A stretch of 64,000 nucleotides of DNA from Kroppenstedtia eburnea. Its GTDB lineage: Bacteria; Bacillota; Bacilli; Thermoactinomycetales; DSM-45169. The stretch is taken from positions 2,976,001-3,040,000 of the forward strand of contig NZ_CP048103.1 of NCBI RefSeq assembly GCF_013282215.1, written 5' to 3'. The notes beneath the pieces are model-generated. The model was given only the letters and a program-made list of their open reading frames with translations. It searched no databases and was not told where the DNA came from. The stretch's first letter is position 1. The number at the start of each line of letters is the position of its first letter. A program made the translations under genes and the position numbers. This document shows positions 9,392 through 16,907 of this stretch, one piece after another.

Positions 9392-9420
9392 AGCATAAAA
9401 AAGAGGCTGACTATTGTCAA
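9392..9420 (-). promoter_or_regulatory. bioY promoter
   Basis: On the minus strand, TTGACA (9420-9415) and TATGCT (9397-9392) are separated by 17 bp, a near-consensus sigma-A promoter. The -35 lies inside the BirA operator. Confidence 0.8.
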
Positions 9421-9445
9421 CCTCAATTTAAACATGGTTAACAAT
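9413..9445 (-). promoter_or_regulatory. BirA (biotin repressor) operator
   Basis: Inverted half-sites ATTGTCAACC (9413-9422) and GGTTAACAAT (9436-9445) with a 13-bp AT-rich spacer match the known BirA box layout (TTGTnAACC - spacer - GGTTnACAA). It covers the bioY -35 and touches the stop codon of speE, so the operator is tucked into the gene boundary. Confidence 0.85.
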
Positions 9446-10326
9446 CAGCCGAGAAGTTTTTTTACATAGACCGGGAGCCGGAAACTGCCCTCCAGGACAT
9501 CTGCGTCGACATAGCGATTCCCCGTGGTTTGCAAACGGCCGCTCCCTTCGCGAAGGGGGTCATAGGTCTTGGATGCCAGGGTGAAACTCCACACCCCTCC
9601 GGGATAGGTGGGCACTGTTGCCAGATAGGTGCGAACCACCGGAAACAGTTGCCGGAGGGTCTGATGCACCCGGGATAAAACCTCGGGATGAAAGATCGGC
9701 GATTCGCTCTGACAAACCATGAGGCCATCGGTCTTCAGAGCCCGGTGCACATCCCGGTAAAAAGGCAGTTCAAACAGGACCGCCGCCGGCCCCACCGGAT
9801 CTGAAGAGTCCACCACCACGACATCATACAAAGATTCCCGCTCCCGGATAAAGGCGGTTCCATCCTCATAGTGAAGATGAATGCGCGGGTCCAGCTCCCC
9901 CACCCCCGCCACTTCCGGCAGGTATTTGCGGCTCACTTCCACCACTTTCCGATCGATCTCCACCAGATCCACCCGTTTCACCGAAGGGTACTTGACCGCT
10001 TCCCTGGCGGCCCCGCAGTCCCCTCCCCCGATGATGCAGACTTCGCGGGGGGAGGGATGGGTCACCAGCGGAATGTGGGTGATCATCTCGTTATATATAA
10101 AACCGTCCGTCTCCGTCGTTTGTACAATTTCATCCAAGACCAACGTTTTTCCAAACCCTTCTGTCTCCACCACGGCCACGTCCTGAAAGTCCGACCGCTC
10201 CCGGTGAAGAAACCGGTTGATCTTCCAGTTGGCCCGGAAACCGAAGCGCTCTTCAGGGTCGGACAACCACTGGGTACCATCCTCCGCCACGAAAAAACCT
10301 GATCCGGTCATTTTTTTATCGTCCAT
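9445..10326 (-). CDS. speE: Spermidine synthase (polyamine aminopropyltransferase)
   Basis: Transfers an aminopropyl group from decarboxylated SAM to putrescine. The 293-residue protein shows DEIVQTTETDGFIYNEMI (substrate loop), the SAM-binding GGGDCGAAREAVKY, the acidic VDLVEIDRKVVEVS, and the catalytic DSSDPVGPA. The C-terminal YPGGVWSFTLASK is also typical. AGGGGG precedes the ATG at 10326. No speD or agmatinase is adjacent. Its stop codon abuts the BirA operator of bioY. Confidence 0.94.
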   Translation of the reverse strand: MDDKKMTGSGFFVAEDGTQWLSDPEERFGFRANWKINRFLHRERSDFQDVAVVETEGFGKTLVLDEIVQTTETDGFIYNEMITHIPLVTHPSPREVCIIGGGDCGAAREAVKYPSVKRVDLVEIDRKVVEVSRKYLPEVAGVGELDPRIHLHYEDGTAFIRERESLYDVVVVDSSDPVGPAAVLFELPFYRDVHRALKTDGLMVCQSESPIFHPEVLSRVHQTLRQLFPVVRTYLATVPTYPGGVWSFTLASKTYDPLREGSGRLQTTGNRYVDADVLEGSFRLPVYVKKLLG

Positions 10327-10383
10327 AATGTCCCCCTGTTTTTGCCCCTATTGTATCAGACGTCAATATGAAGGAAAAGGAGT

Positions 10384-10410
10384 CCCCGCCCGAACTCCGG
10401 GGCGTTTTTC
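10384..10410 (+). terminator. Weak terminator-like hairpin upstream of the protease gene
   Basis: A short GC stem (CGCCC/GGGCG) followed by TTTTTC on the plus strand. No plus-strand gene ends here, so it may be a leader attenuator or chance. Confidence 0.35.
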
Positions 10411-10488
10411 CCAATAAGATGATGGAAGGGAACTACCGATCACCATCCAACCGGCCCCCCGGGGCCCGCGAGAGGAGGTAAGAGGTGC

Positions 10489-10536
10489 ATGGATCTTAAG
10501 ACAACCGGGGCCTTCCACCGGCACCGGCCGGTATGA
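10489..10536 (+). CDS. Possible 15-codon leader peptide coupled to the protease gene
   Basis: ATG at 10489 follows GAGGAGGTAAGAGG at near-ideal spacing and encodes MDLKTTGAFHRHRPV before a TGA that overlaps the protease ATG (GTATGA). The only strong Shine-Dalgarno in the region belongs to this mini-ORF, which suggests that protease translation depends on re-initiation. Short, so this is inference. Confidence 0.4.
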   Translation: MDLKTTGAFHRHRPV

Positions 10537-11249
10537 AGGCCTCCAACCGGCGAAAGGGGGAACTTTATTCCCTCTCCGCCAATCATCCAGCCAATTCATT
10601 TGTCCCTGTCATCCGGAGGGTCCGGAACAGTGTGGTTGCCATCTCTGCCGAAGAAGACAACCGGCCTGCCTCCCGATCCTTGTTCAATCGCTTATTCAAT
10701 GATTTTACTCCCTCCGACCAGGAAGAGCAGGATACCCGGCGACAGTACGGTTCCGGTTTTGTGATCTCCCCCAGGGGCTACATTTTGACCAATGAACACG
10801 TTGTTCGAAGGGCCAGTCGGCTTCTGGTCCATTTCTTTGGCAGAAAAGGGCCCCTGCCGGCCAGAGTGGTTTGGAGAGACACCCACCACGACCTCGCGGT
10901 GATCCAGGTCCGTTCCTCCACCCCGCTCAAACCCCTGGCCATGGGTTCCTCCCGTCATACAGAAGTCGGGGAATGGGCGATCGCCATCGGTAATCCCCTC
11001 GGTCTTCATCATTCCGTCACCCTGGGGGTGGTCAGCGGGAAGGATCGTCCACTCAACTTGCGGGAGCGACGGTTTGGCCATGTGATTCAGACCGATGCGG
11101 CCATCAATCCGGGAAACAGCGGCGGCCCCCTGCTCAACATCCTCGGCCAGGCCATCGGGGTCAACACCCTCGTCGTCTACCCCTCCCAGGCCATCAGCTT
11201 CGCCATCCCCATCGATGTGGTGAAGCCATTGGTAAGGGATTTTATGTAA
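10533..11249 (+). CDS. Trypsin-like serine protease, HtrA/DegP type without PDZ domain
   Basis: A 238-residue protease domain with the full triad: His in TNEHVV, Asp in THHDLAVI, Ser in NPGNSGGPL. The glycine-rich GSGFVISPRGYILTNEHV is typical of HtrA. Unlike full HtrA proteins there is no membrane anchor, signal peptide or C-terminal PDZ domain, and the N-terminus (MKASNRRKGELY) looks cytoplasmic. YyxA and spore-associated HtrA-like proteins are possible relatives, but membrane HtrA is not. The ATG lacks its own strong Shine-Dalgarno and overlaps a 15-codon ORF. Confidence 0.85.
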   Translation: MKASNRRKGELYSLSANHPANSFVPVIRRVRNSVVAISAEEDNRPASRSLFNRLFNDFTPSDQEEQDTRRQYGSGFVISPRGYILTNEHVVRRASRLLVHFFGRKGPLPARVVWRDTHHDLAVIQVRSSTPLKPLAMGSSRHTEVGEWAIAIGNPLGLHHSVTLGVVSGKDRPLNLRERRFGHVIQTDAAINPGNSGGPLLNILGQAIGVNTLVVYPSQAISFAIPIDVVKPLVRDFM

Positions 11250-11255
11250 CCAAAC

Positions 11256-11293
11256 ACCGGCTCCCTGTACCGCGGGGGAGCCGGTTCGTTTTT
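11256..11293 (+). terminator. Terminator after the protease gene
   Basis: ACCGGCTCCC/GGGAGCCGGT stem, 10 bp, then TCGTTTTT. A near-copy of this hairpin occurs at 18105-18141. Confidence 0.85.
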
Positions 11294-11413
11294 CCAGTGC
11301 CATCACCCCAAGCAAAACCGATTCAGCCGACATAGGATAAGAGGAACGTTACTGTAAAAGAGAATGATATTCCTGCATATCAAGAATCGTTTTGCGAAAG
11401 GTTGTGATAGTAC

Positions 11414-12190
11414 ATGGCGTGGGTCGGATACAAGTGGGGAATGTACAAAATCTTTAAAAGAGATCCAGTGCTGGCTTCCGCTCTGCCGGAGACCCGCCTC
11501 TGGAGTCAAACCAACCTGTGGAGCATGTTAGATCTGTATGGAACAGTGATCCTCAAGCCTTCCGCAGGATCAAGGGGATCTGGCATCATTCAAGTGACTC
11601 AAAAGGCAAAGGAACACTTTGAGATACACTGGTTATCTCAAAAGCGCCTCGTTACCGGAAAGAAGGCTGCTTATGCGATGCTCCAAAAACTTACTCACCC
11701 CTCCTACCTCATACAACAACGGATTCCCCTGGCAGAGATCGGTGAACGGCCTATGGATATACGGGTGATTGTACAGCGTCGTAACAAAAATGCTCCTTGG
11801 ACTGTTACCGGTTGCGTTGCTAAAGTAGCTGGTAAAGGATATATCGTTACCAATGTGACGCGAAGCCAAGGATCAGTCCTTCCTGTCCGACAGGCAATCG
11901 CCAAGTCCACGGCGAAACAGGTGCCAACGGAAAAGGTGATAAAACACCTCATGGACTGCAGTCTCCTGGCGACAAAGCGACTCAGCGTTTATTCGCCCCA
12001 GTGTACTGTTCTGGGATATGACATGGGAGTGGATCATCGAGGGAAGGTATGGATTATCGAGGTCAACGGTAAGCCTATATTGTCCCATTTCTTAAAACTG
12101 AAAGATAAGAGCATGTATCGGAAGATTATAAGCTACGGTTACAACCCCAATTCACCAAAAAGGTCAAGTGAATTAAGTCCTCTAATATAG
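11414..12190 (+). CDS. YheC/YheD-family ATP-grasp protein (short form)
   Basis: A 258-residue ATP-grasp protein. It starts MAWVGYKWGMYKIF and contains LKPSAGSRGSGI (ATP-binding loop), QQRIPLAEIGERPMDIRVIV and a C-terminal metal-site stretch YDMGVDHRGKVWIIEVNGKP. In Bacillus, YheC and YheD are coat-associated spore proteins of about 360-450 residues; here the usual N-terminal domain is missing, a form that also occurs in spore formers. The substrate is unknown. A GAAAGGTTG site precedes the ATG. The base composition is more AT-rich than the neighbours, which may indicate later arrival. Confidence 0.8.
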   Translation: MAWVGYKWGMYKIFKRDPVLASALPETRLWSQTNLWSMLDLYGTVILKPSAGSRGSGIIQVTQKAKEHFEIHWLSQKRLVTGKKAAYAMLQKLTHPSYLIQQRIPLAEIGERPMDIRVIVQRRNKNAPWTVTGCVAKVAGKGYIVTNVTRSQGSVLPVRQAIAKSTAKQVPTEKVIKHLMDCSLLATKRLSVYSPQCTVLGYDMGVDHRGKVWIIEVNGKPILSHFLKLKDKSMYRKIISYGYNPNSPKRSSELSPLI

Positions 12191-12202
12191 GGATCACCAT
12201 AT

Positions 12203-12256
12203 AAACAGAAAACGACTTGAGTTGCTACGCGTGCTATCTCAAGTCGTTTTCTGTTT
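12203..12256. terminator. Long bidirectional terminator
   Basis: AAACAGAAAACGACTTGAG and CTCAAGTCGTTTTCTGTTT form a 19-bp perfect stem with a 16-base loop. The A and T flanks make it usable from either strand. Confidence 0.85.
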
Positions 12257-12447
12257 ATTGGATCAAATGGATAATGACGTTCAAGATATGAAATACACAA
12301 TGGTCACTTAGGTTCAATGTATGGCCAAATTAGTGCCCGGGTTTTCAGTCATCTCATCTGCCAGCGGACCGATGGCCTTTACAATCCTTTGAACTCTTTG
12401 TTGTAGAATAAAGGAATCATAATCTCTATTCCTGCAGGTGATGGCTG

Positions 12448-13137
12448 ATGAAAAACATCCTGATTGTTGATGACGAAAAAAAAATTCGTGAAGTACTCTC
12501 CTCCTATCTTGTCCATGCAGGATACAACACCTTGGAAGCTGGAACAGGGAGAAAGGCCCTTGACATCCACCGTGAAACAACAGTGGACCTGATTATTTTA
12601 GACCTGATGCTTCCTGACCTTACCGGTGAAGAGGTCTGCCGGGAAATTCGCCGTCAATCCGCCGTGCCCATCCTGATGCTGACAGCGAAAGTGGAGGAAC
12701 GGCACCGCCTGGAGGGCCTGGCCATTGGAGCGGATGATTACGTGATCAAACCCTTCAGTCCCCGTGAAGTCGTTGCCCGGGTACAAGCCATCCTGCGCCG
12801 TTCCGCCGATGATTTGCTCGCCGAGCGGATCTCCTTTCACGATGGGGATCTGATCGTGGACACACGGACAAAAACCGTATGCAAAGCCGGGCAACCGGTT
12901 CACCTGACCCCCATCGAGTACCGGCTCATCCAGGCCCTCGCCCGCAATCCAGGGCGACCCTTCTCACGGGAAGAACTCGTGGAGAAGCTGTTTGGATTCG
13001 ACTATTCCGGGGGTGAACGTACGATCGACCAGCATGTGAAAAACTTGCGGAACAAAGTGGAATCCGATCCCAAAAACCCGACATATTTTAAAACCGTGTT
13101 CGGTCTCGGATACCGGTTCGAGGGTGGGGAATCATGA
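12448..13137 (+). CDS. OmpR-family response regulator
   Basis: A 229-residue two-component regulator. The receiver domain has DDE at residues 8-10, the phosphorylation site in LIILDLMLP (about Asp-52) and the conserved Lys in VIKPFSPRE. The C-terminal winged helix shows HLTPIEYRLIQALARNPG, SREELVEKLFG and ERTIDQHVKNLRNKVESDP with GLGYRFEGG at the end. GCAGGTGATGG precedes the ATG. The stop overlaps the kinase start (ATGA). The next gene, a CWB2 lipoprotein, is the likely regulated partner, so a cell-envelope signal is inferred. Confidence 0.95.
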   Translation: MKNILIVDDEKKIREVLSSYLVHAGYNTLEAGTGRKALDIHRETTVDLIILDLMLPDLTGEEVCREIRRQSAVPILMLTAKVEERHRLEGLAIGADDYVIKPFSPREVVARVQAILRRSADDLLAERISFHDGDLIVDTRTKTVCKAGQPVHLTPIEYRLIQALARNPGRPFSREELVEKLFGFDYSGGERTIDQHVKNLRNKVESDPKNPTYFKTVFGLGYRFEGGES

Positions 13138-14219
13138 GCCAAAAACTTCAGTTTCGGCTGACGGTGGCGTTCATCGGAGTGGCGGCGGGCGTCGTTCTGG
13201 TGGCAACCACCGCCTTCATCTTGGAGACCCACTACCACTTTTCCATCTATCAGCGTCAATTTCCGAACACGGATTCAGTTCAGGGCCTCACTTACCATTT
13301 TGAGCAAGCGCTGATCCAGGCCATATTATGGACAGCATTGGGGGCGGTGTTTTTGGCGATCGTCCTCAGCTGGCTGGTGGCCCGTCGGATCACCACACCA
13401 CTGGTCATCATGCGGAAAGGAGCCGAAGCGATCACCAAAGGCAACCTTCAAACCCGGGTTCCTGTACATGGAAAAGACGAATTGGCCGAATTGGGTCAAG
13501 CCCTGAATCATCTGACCGAGGAACTGGAACGCCAGGAACACCTTCGTCGGCAAATGACCTCTGATGTCGCTCATGAACTGAGGACACCCTTGACTACTCT
13601 GAAAAGCCACATGGAGGCATTCGAAGATGGAATCTGGCAACCGACTCCCGGGCGCCTCCGTGCGGTTACTGATGAAATTGACCGTCTTACCGGATTGGTG
13701 GGGGACATGGAACAGTTAACCCTGCTCGATTCACCCGAGTTTGAACTGGAACAAAAGAAGGAAGACCTCTCAGTAATCGTGGACCAAACGCTCACTAACA
13801 TGCGTGCGACCTTTGACCAAAAAGGCATCGCGTTGAAATCGGAGAGCGTCGGCCCGGTTCATGCATGGGTGGATCGCCGACGGATCGCCCAAGTGCTCGT
13901 CAACCTTCTCTCCAACTGCCTTAAGTTCACCTCAAAAGGCGGGGAGGTCACCGTGCGAACCGAACAAAAGGGAAAAGAGGCGATCCTGACCGTACGGGAC
14001 ACCGGGGAAGGCATCCCTCAGGAAGAGCTGCAACGGGTCTTTGAGCGTTTTTACCGGGTAGACCGTTCACGGAACCGCCAATCCGGTGGCAGCGGAATCG
14101 GACTGACCATCGTGAAAAAGCTGGTGGAATCCCACTCCGGCGCCATCCAGATCGAAAGCAAACCCGGAATGGGAACGTGTATCTATATTCACTTACCGAA
14201 CCAAAACAATTTGCAGTAA
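13134..14219 (+). CDS. Membrane sensor histidine kinase
   Basis: A 361-residue kinase paired with the regulator upstream. Two membrane spans (about residues 8-30 and 61-84) flank a short loop of about 30 residues outside the cell. A HAMP linker follows (about 85-135), then the H-box DVAHELRTPLTTL with His near 147, the N-box VNLLSNCLKF, and ATP-lid motifs DTGEGIP and GSGIGLTIVKKL. The tiny sensor loop suggests that it senses the membrane or a partner protein. The 3' end overlaps no other gene; the lipoprotein starts 77 bp later. Confidence 0.95.
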   Translation: MSQKLQFRLTVAFIGVAAGVVLVATTAFILETHYHFSIYQRQFPNTDSVQGLTYHFEQALIQAILWTALGAVFLAIVLSWLVARRITTPLVIMRKGAEAITKGNLQTRVPVHGKDELAELGQALNHLTEELERQEHLRRQMTSDVAHELRTPLTTLKSHMEAFEDGIWQPTPGRLRAVTDEIDRLTGLVGDMEQLTLLDSPEFELEQKKEDLSVIVDQTLTNMRATFDQKGIALKSESVGPVHAWVDRRRIAQVLVNLLSNCLKFTSKGGEVTVRTEQKGKEAILTVRDTGEGIPQEELQRVFERFYRVDRSRNRQSGGSGIGLTIVKKLVESHSGAIQIESKPGMGTCIYIHLPNQNNLQ

Positions 14220-14296
14220 CCGGCAGTTTCTTCATTATTTCCTCACAAGTGAAGGGTACCATAATCCTATCACCCGACACGAGCGAGGCGATTCTT

Positions 14297-15559
14297 ATGA
14301 GAAAGAGAACGATCATGGCCATCAGTTCCCTCCTGACCCTCATCCTGATCTTTACTGGATGTTCCATAGCCGGAAACAACGGAAACAAAGACCACGAAAA
14401 TATGAATCATGATGACATGAAAAAAGGCGGATCCCCGGATACGGGAGACATGTCGATCATGGATCAGAAAATAAACAAGAGCGGCAATCAAAAACGACTC
14501 TCCATGGACACGAAGAACATCACCCGGATCAGTCAGGACGACCCGGTAAATGTTGCCGTGGAAACCTCCCAGCTCATCTGGCCCGCTTCCCATGAGGGCA
14601 ATCGACCCGGCACCATCCTGCTCGGGATCGAGAATGATTGGCAGACAAACCTTCCCGCAGTAACCCTCGTCCACCACCCCAACGACGGACCGTTGCTCTA
14701 TGCGGAGAAAAACAGCATCCCCAAGGTAACCATGGACGAGCTGAAGCGGCTCAACCCCAAAGGGAGCGAGAAGAACCAAGGGATTCAGGTCTTGTTGACC
14801 GGCGACTTCTCTGATGACGTCCGCAAACAGTTGGTAGACGAAGGGATGAAAGTGGATACCGTTAAAGGAAAGAATCCCGCGGACACAGCCGCCAATGTGG
14901 ATGCCTACTATGCCAAGGCGAGCGGTGATCTGCCACAGAGCGTGATTGTCGGATCCATGGACGCGCCGGAGTATACTCTCCCCGCTGCCAACTGGATCGC
15001 CCATATGCCGGAACCGCTTCTGTATGTCAGAAAAGATGATGTTCCCAAGGAGACCATCGATGCGCTAAAAAAACGGAAGGACAAGGCCAACATCTACATC
15101 CTCGGCCCGGAGTCCGCTGTCTCCGCTTCCGTGGAAAAAAAACTGAAACAGTATGGAAAAGTAAAACGTATCAGTGGCAGAACTCCGGAGGAAAACACCA
15201 TCGCCTTTGCCAAATTCAAGGATAAATCCACGAAATTCGGCTGGGGGGTTACCAACCCAGGCCATGGCCTGACCTTTAACCGAACGGATCACGTGGAGTC
15301 GGCGATTGTTAGCGCACCCTTCTCCCATATGGGCAAACACGCTCCGATGCTTCTCCTGGATCAGGACAAGCTGTCTGAACCTATGCACCATTATCTGATG
15401 AGCCTGCAACCCAAATTCAAGGACGACCCCACCGTCGGACCATACAACCATGCATTCATGATCGGCTCGGAGAAAATGATTCCCTTTACCACACAAGGAA
15501 TGATCGATCAGATATTGGAGATTACCCCGGAAAGCGGCGATGGCCATGGCGGACATTGA
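14297..15559 (+). CDS. CWB2-repeat cell-wall-binding lipoprotein
   Basis: A 420-residue lipoprotein. The signal ends in the lipobox LIFTGC. After it comes a linker rich in His, Met and Asp (HENMNHDDMKKGG) and then tandem CWB2-like segments: VLLTGDFSDDVRKQLV, IVGSMDAPEYTLPAANWIAH and IYILGPESAVSASVEKKLK, the pattern of cell wall binding repeat 2. The C-terminus ends SGDGHGGH, again His-rich. The frame is open upstream inside the kinase gene, but the ATG at 14297 starts the signal peptide. It follows a two-component pair, so it may be its sensor accessory or target; metal binding is only suggested. Confidence 0.8.
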   Translation: MRKRTIMAISSLLTLILIFTGCSIAGNNGNKDHENMNHDDMKKGGSPDTGDMSIMDQKINKSGNQKRLSMDTKNITRISQDDPVNVAVETSQLIWPASHEGNRPGTILLGIENDWQTNLPAVTLVHHPNDGPLLYAEKNSIPKVTMDELKRLNPKGSEKNQGIQVLLTGDFSDDVRKQLVDEGMKVDTVKGKNPADTAANVDAYYAKASGDLPQSVIVGSMDAPEYTLPAANWIAHMPEPLLYVRKDDVPKETIDALKKRKDKANIYILGPESAVSASVEKKLKQYGKVKRISGRTPEENTIAFAKFKDKSTKFGWGVTNPGHGLTFNRTDHVESAIVSAPFSHMGKHAPMLLLDQDKLSEPMHHYLMSLQPKFKDDPTVGPYNHAFMIGSEKMIPFTTQGMIDQILEITPESGDGHGGH

Positions 15560-15569
15560 TTTATGAGCT

Positions 15570-15606
15570 GAAAAGACCCGTGAGACAATGTCCCACGGGT
15601 CTTTTC
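15570..15606 (+). terminator. Terminator after the lipoprotein gene
   Basis: GAAAAGACCCGTG/CACGGGTCTTTTC, a 13-bp perfect stem ending in a T run. Confidence 0.85.
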
Positions 15607-15659
15607 AGGAATTGTCCGTTTGCCAGTACTGCATGTCTGCTTTCCAAACGGATACCGAC

Positions 15660-15689
15660 TGGACGAATCAGGAATATCTGTGCTATCCT
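15660..15689 (+). promoter_or_regulatory. Candidate promoter of an RNA antisense to the toxin-like mini-gene
   Basis: TGGACG (15660-15665) and TATCCT (15684-15689) with an 18-bp spacer on the plus strand. A transcript from about 15696 would run across the whole mini-gene on the opposite strand and stop at the tandem terminators at 15973-16027. Weak boxes; inferred from layout. Confidence 0.35.
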
Positions 15690-15769
15690 GTGGATAGAAA
15701 TAGTAACGGCGGCAGGGTCATCCCCGCCGCCGGGTAGCTGCCGCAGACAGGCGGCCACAGTTATACGGG

Positions 15770-15811
15770 AGAAGTAACCCGCGAACCTTTGCCGAGGGGC
15801 GGGTTACTTCT
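15770..15811. terminator. Hairpin at the 3' end of the toxin-like mini-gene
   Basis: AGAAGTAACCCGC and GCGGGTTACTTCT form a 13-bp stem. The minus-strand stop codon TAA of the mini-gene lies inside the stem, a layout seen in type I toxin mRNAs. It could end either transcript. Confidence 0.6.
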
Positions 15812-15896
15812 TGTTAAGCGCCTGATACGCAACATACACAGCCAATGCTTGAACAACCACACCAGCCGTCTTGACGATCAGGCTAAGAAGCTCCAT
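15804..15896 (-). CDS. 30-residue hydrophobic peptide, candidate type I toxin (holin-like toxin class)
   Basis: The minus strand encodes a 30-residue peptide beginning MELLSLIVKTAG and ending AYQALNKK: one membrane-spanning segment with lysines at the C-terminus. GGGGGTGAGG lies just before the ATG. An extended -10 (TGGTAAAAT, minus strand, at 15967-15959) gives a 5' UTR of about 55 nt. The plus strand carries a possible antisense promoter and two terminators, and the stop codon lies in a hairpin. These are features of TxpA/BsrG-like type I toxin-antitoxin loci (family knowledge); the assignment here is inference. A mutated second copy lies at 19707-19820. Confidence 0.55.
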   Translation of the reverse strand: MELLSLIVKTAGVVVQALAVYVAYQALNKK

Positions 15897-15972
15897 GGCC
15901 TCACCCCCTCTCGATCGAGGGATGTGTGGCCGCCCGCCCTTGGCTACTACCATGGTCTATTTTACCATAAGG

Positions 15973-16027
15973 CCGCCCTGAACCGGGCGGTCTTTTCCTA
16001 TGAGCCGCCCTGAATCGGGCGTCTTTT
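15973..16027 (+). terminator. Two tandem terminators, plus strand
   Basis: Stem CCGCCC/GGGCGG then TCTTTT (15973-15996), followed by stem CGCCC/GGGCG then TCTTTT (16006-16027). No plus-strand protein gene ends here, so they most likely end a noncoding RNA antisense to the mini-gene. Confidence 0.6.
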
Positions 16028-16132
16028 CGCTTTTGGACCACAGGGATGAAAGAGATATCGGTTACTTGGAGGGAGGATTAAAAATATTAACATCGAATAT
16101 TACAAACAACCCAAAAAGATGGAGGAATTTTT

Positions 16133-16552
16133 ATGAAGACCAAACCATTTGCGCTGGGGTGTGTTTTTATGCTTGTGCTCTCCTTATTCAGTGCAAGTGT
16201 CAATGTCGCGACAGCCAGTGAAGTAAGTACCAGCGAGTATCTTCGTGAAACGGTAACGTTTAAAGAGACTGTCGATACACCTGCATTTACCCATGATGAA
16301 AAAAGAGGCAACTTGCAATTGGATACCTATGCAACATATTCAGCGGGGACAGCCGACTTTGATTATTTTGTGGTAACACTATATGAAGCCGGGTCAAATG
16401 TTGAGATGGGCAACAAAGTAGCGGTCAGAGCTGATGGGCTGGATATTGCAGCCTGGGATGTCCCCAGTGGAAAATACTATTTCCGTTTCGAAAAACCCCG
16501 TAATGGTTTGGATCTCAAAGTAAAGTACTCCGTCTACCCCTATAACGGATAA
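16133..16552 (+). CDS. Secreted hypothetical protein
   Basis: A 139-residue protein with a signal peptide (MKTKPFALGCVFMLVLSLF, cleaved near ATAS) and a mature part with many Tyr, Val and Thr residues that looks beta-rich (DYFVVTLYEAGSN, PSGKYYFRFEKP, LKVKYSVYPYNG). No catalytic motif was recognised. A strong GGAGG site lies 9 bases before the ATG. Codon use is more AT-rich than the core genes. It sits in the accessory region beside the mini-gene and a 41-codon ORF. Confidence 0.75.
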   Translation: MKTKPFALGCVFMLVLSLFSASVNVATASEVSTSEYLRETVTFKETVDTPAFTHDEKRGNLQLDTYATYSAGTADFDYFVVTLYEAGSNVEMGNKVAVRADGLDIAAWDVPSGKYYFRFEKPRNGLDLKVKYSVYPYNG

Positions 16553-16567
16553 TAGAGGACAACAACC

Positions 16568-16693
16568 ATGTCCGATGATATAACTGAACCAAAAACCGGA
16601 CGAGGATCACTCTTCGCCCGGTTTGGTCTTGATCGCCTTTTTGTAGGGGTAGAAGGAGATGTGTACTTCCTTAACAAAAGAAAAAATGGATGA
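16568..16693 (+). CDS. 41-residue small protein sharing its C-terminal tail with the 84-aa coiled-coil protein
   Basis: ATG at 16568 follows GAGGACAACAACC and encodes MSDDITEPKTGRGS then FARFGLDRLF and the tail GDVYFLNKRKNG. That tail is nearly identical to the end of the protein at 20151-20405 (GDVYFLKKRKNG), and the DNA just downstream of both stops is also alike. The unrelated N-terminus suggests a recombined or decayed copy. It may still be translated, since the Shine-Dalgarno and frame are intact. Confidence 0.45.
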   Translation: MSDDITEPKTGRGSLFARFGLDRLFVGVEGDVYFLNKRKNG

Positions 16694-16734
16694 GCGTAGA
16701 TGTCCTCGTTACCATCCATGCCCGATATCGTCTT

Positions 16735-16762
16735 CCCCCCCTTGCCAAGGGGGGTTGTATTG
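16735..16762 (+). terminator. Probable terminator after the small ORF
   Basis: CCCCCC and GGGGGG around TTGCCAA, followed by TTGTATTGTT. A related C-rich stretch with TTTGCCAAG follows the paralog at 20470-20487. Confidence 0.5.
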
Positions 16763-16907
16763 TTCACGCATGTTGATTAGCCAATGTTTAGGAAAAGTGG
16801 AACAACAGGAGTTAATATCGGAATACTATCAGCTACATTTAGTGAATCAAAAACTCATACCAATAGGTCGGGATTTGGTTGAATGGTTTTTACACATCCA
16901 CTTCATA

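Noticed and set aside
12314-12450. Minus-strand frame ending QRIVKAIGPLADEM...NLAIH upstream of the response regulator
   Set aside because: The stretch looks protein-like, but there is no start codon with a ribosome site, and the frame overlaps the regulator start. It may be a gene relic, but the evidence is too thin to list.
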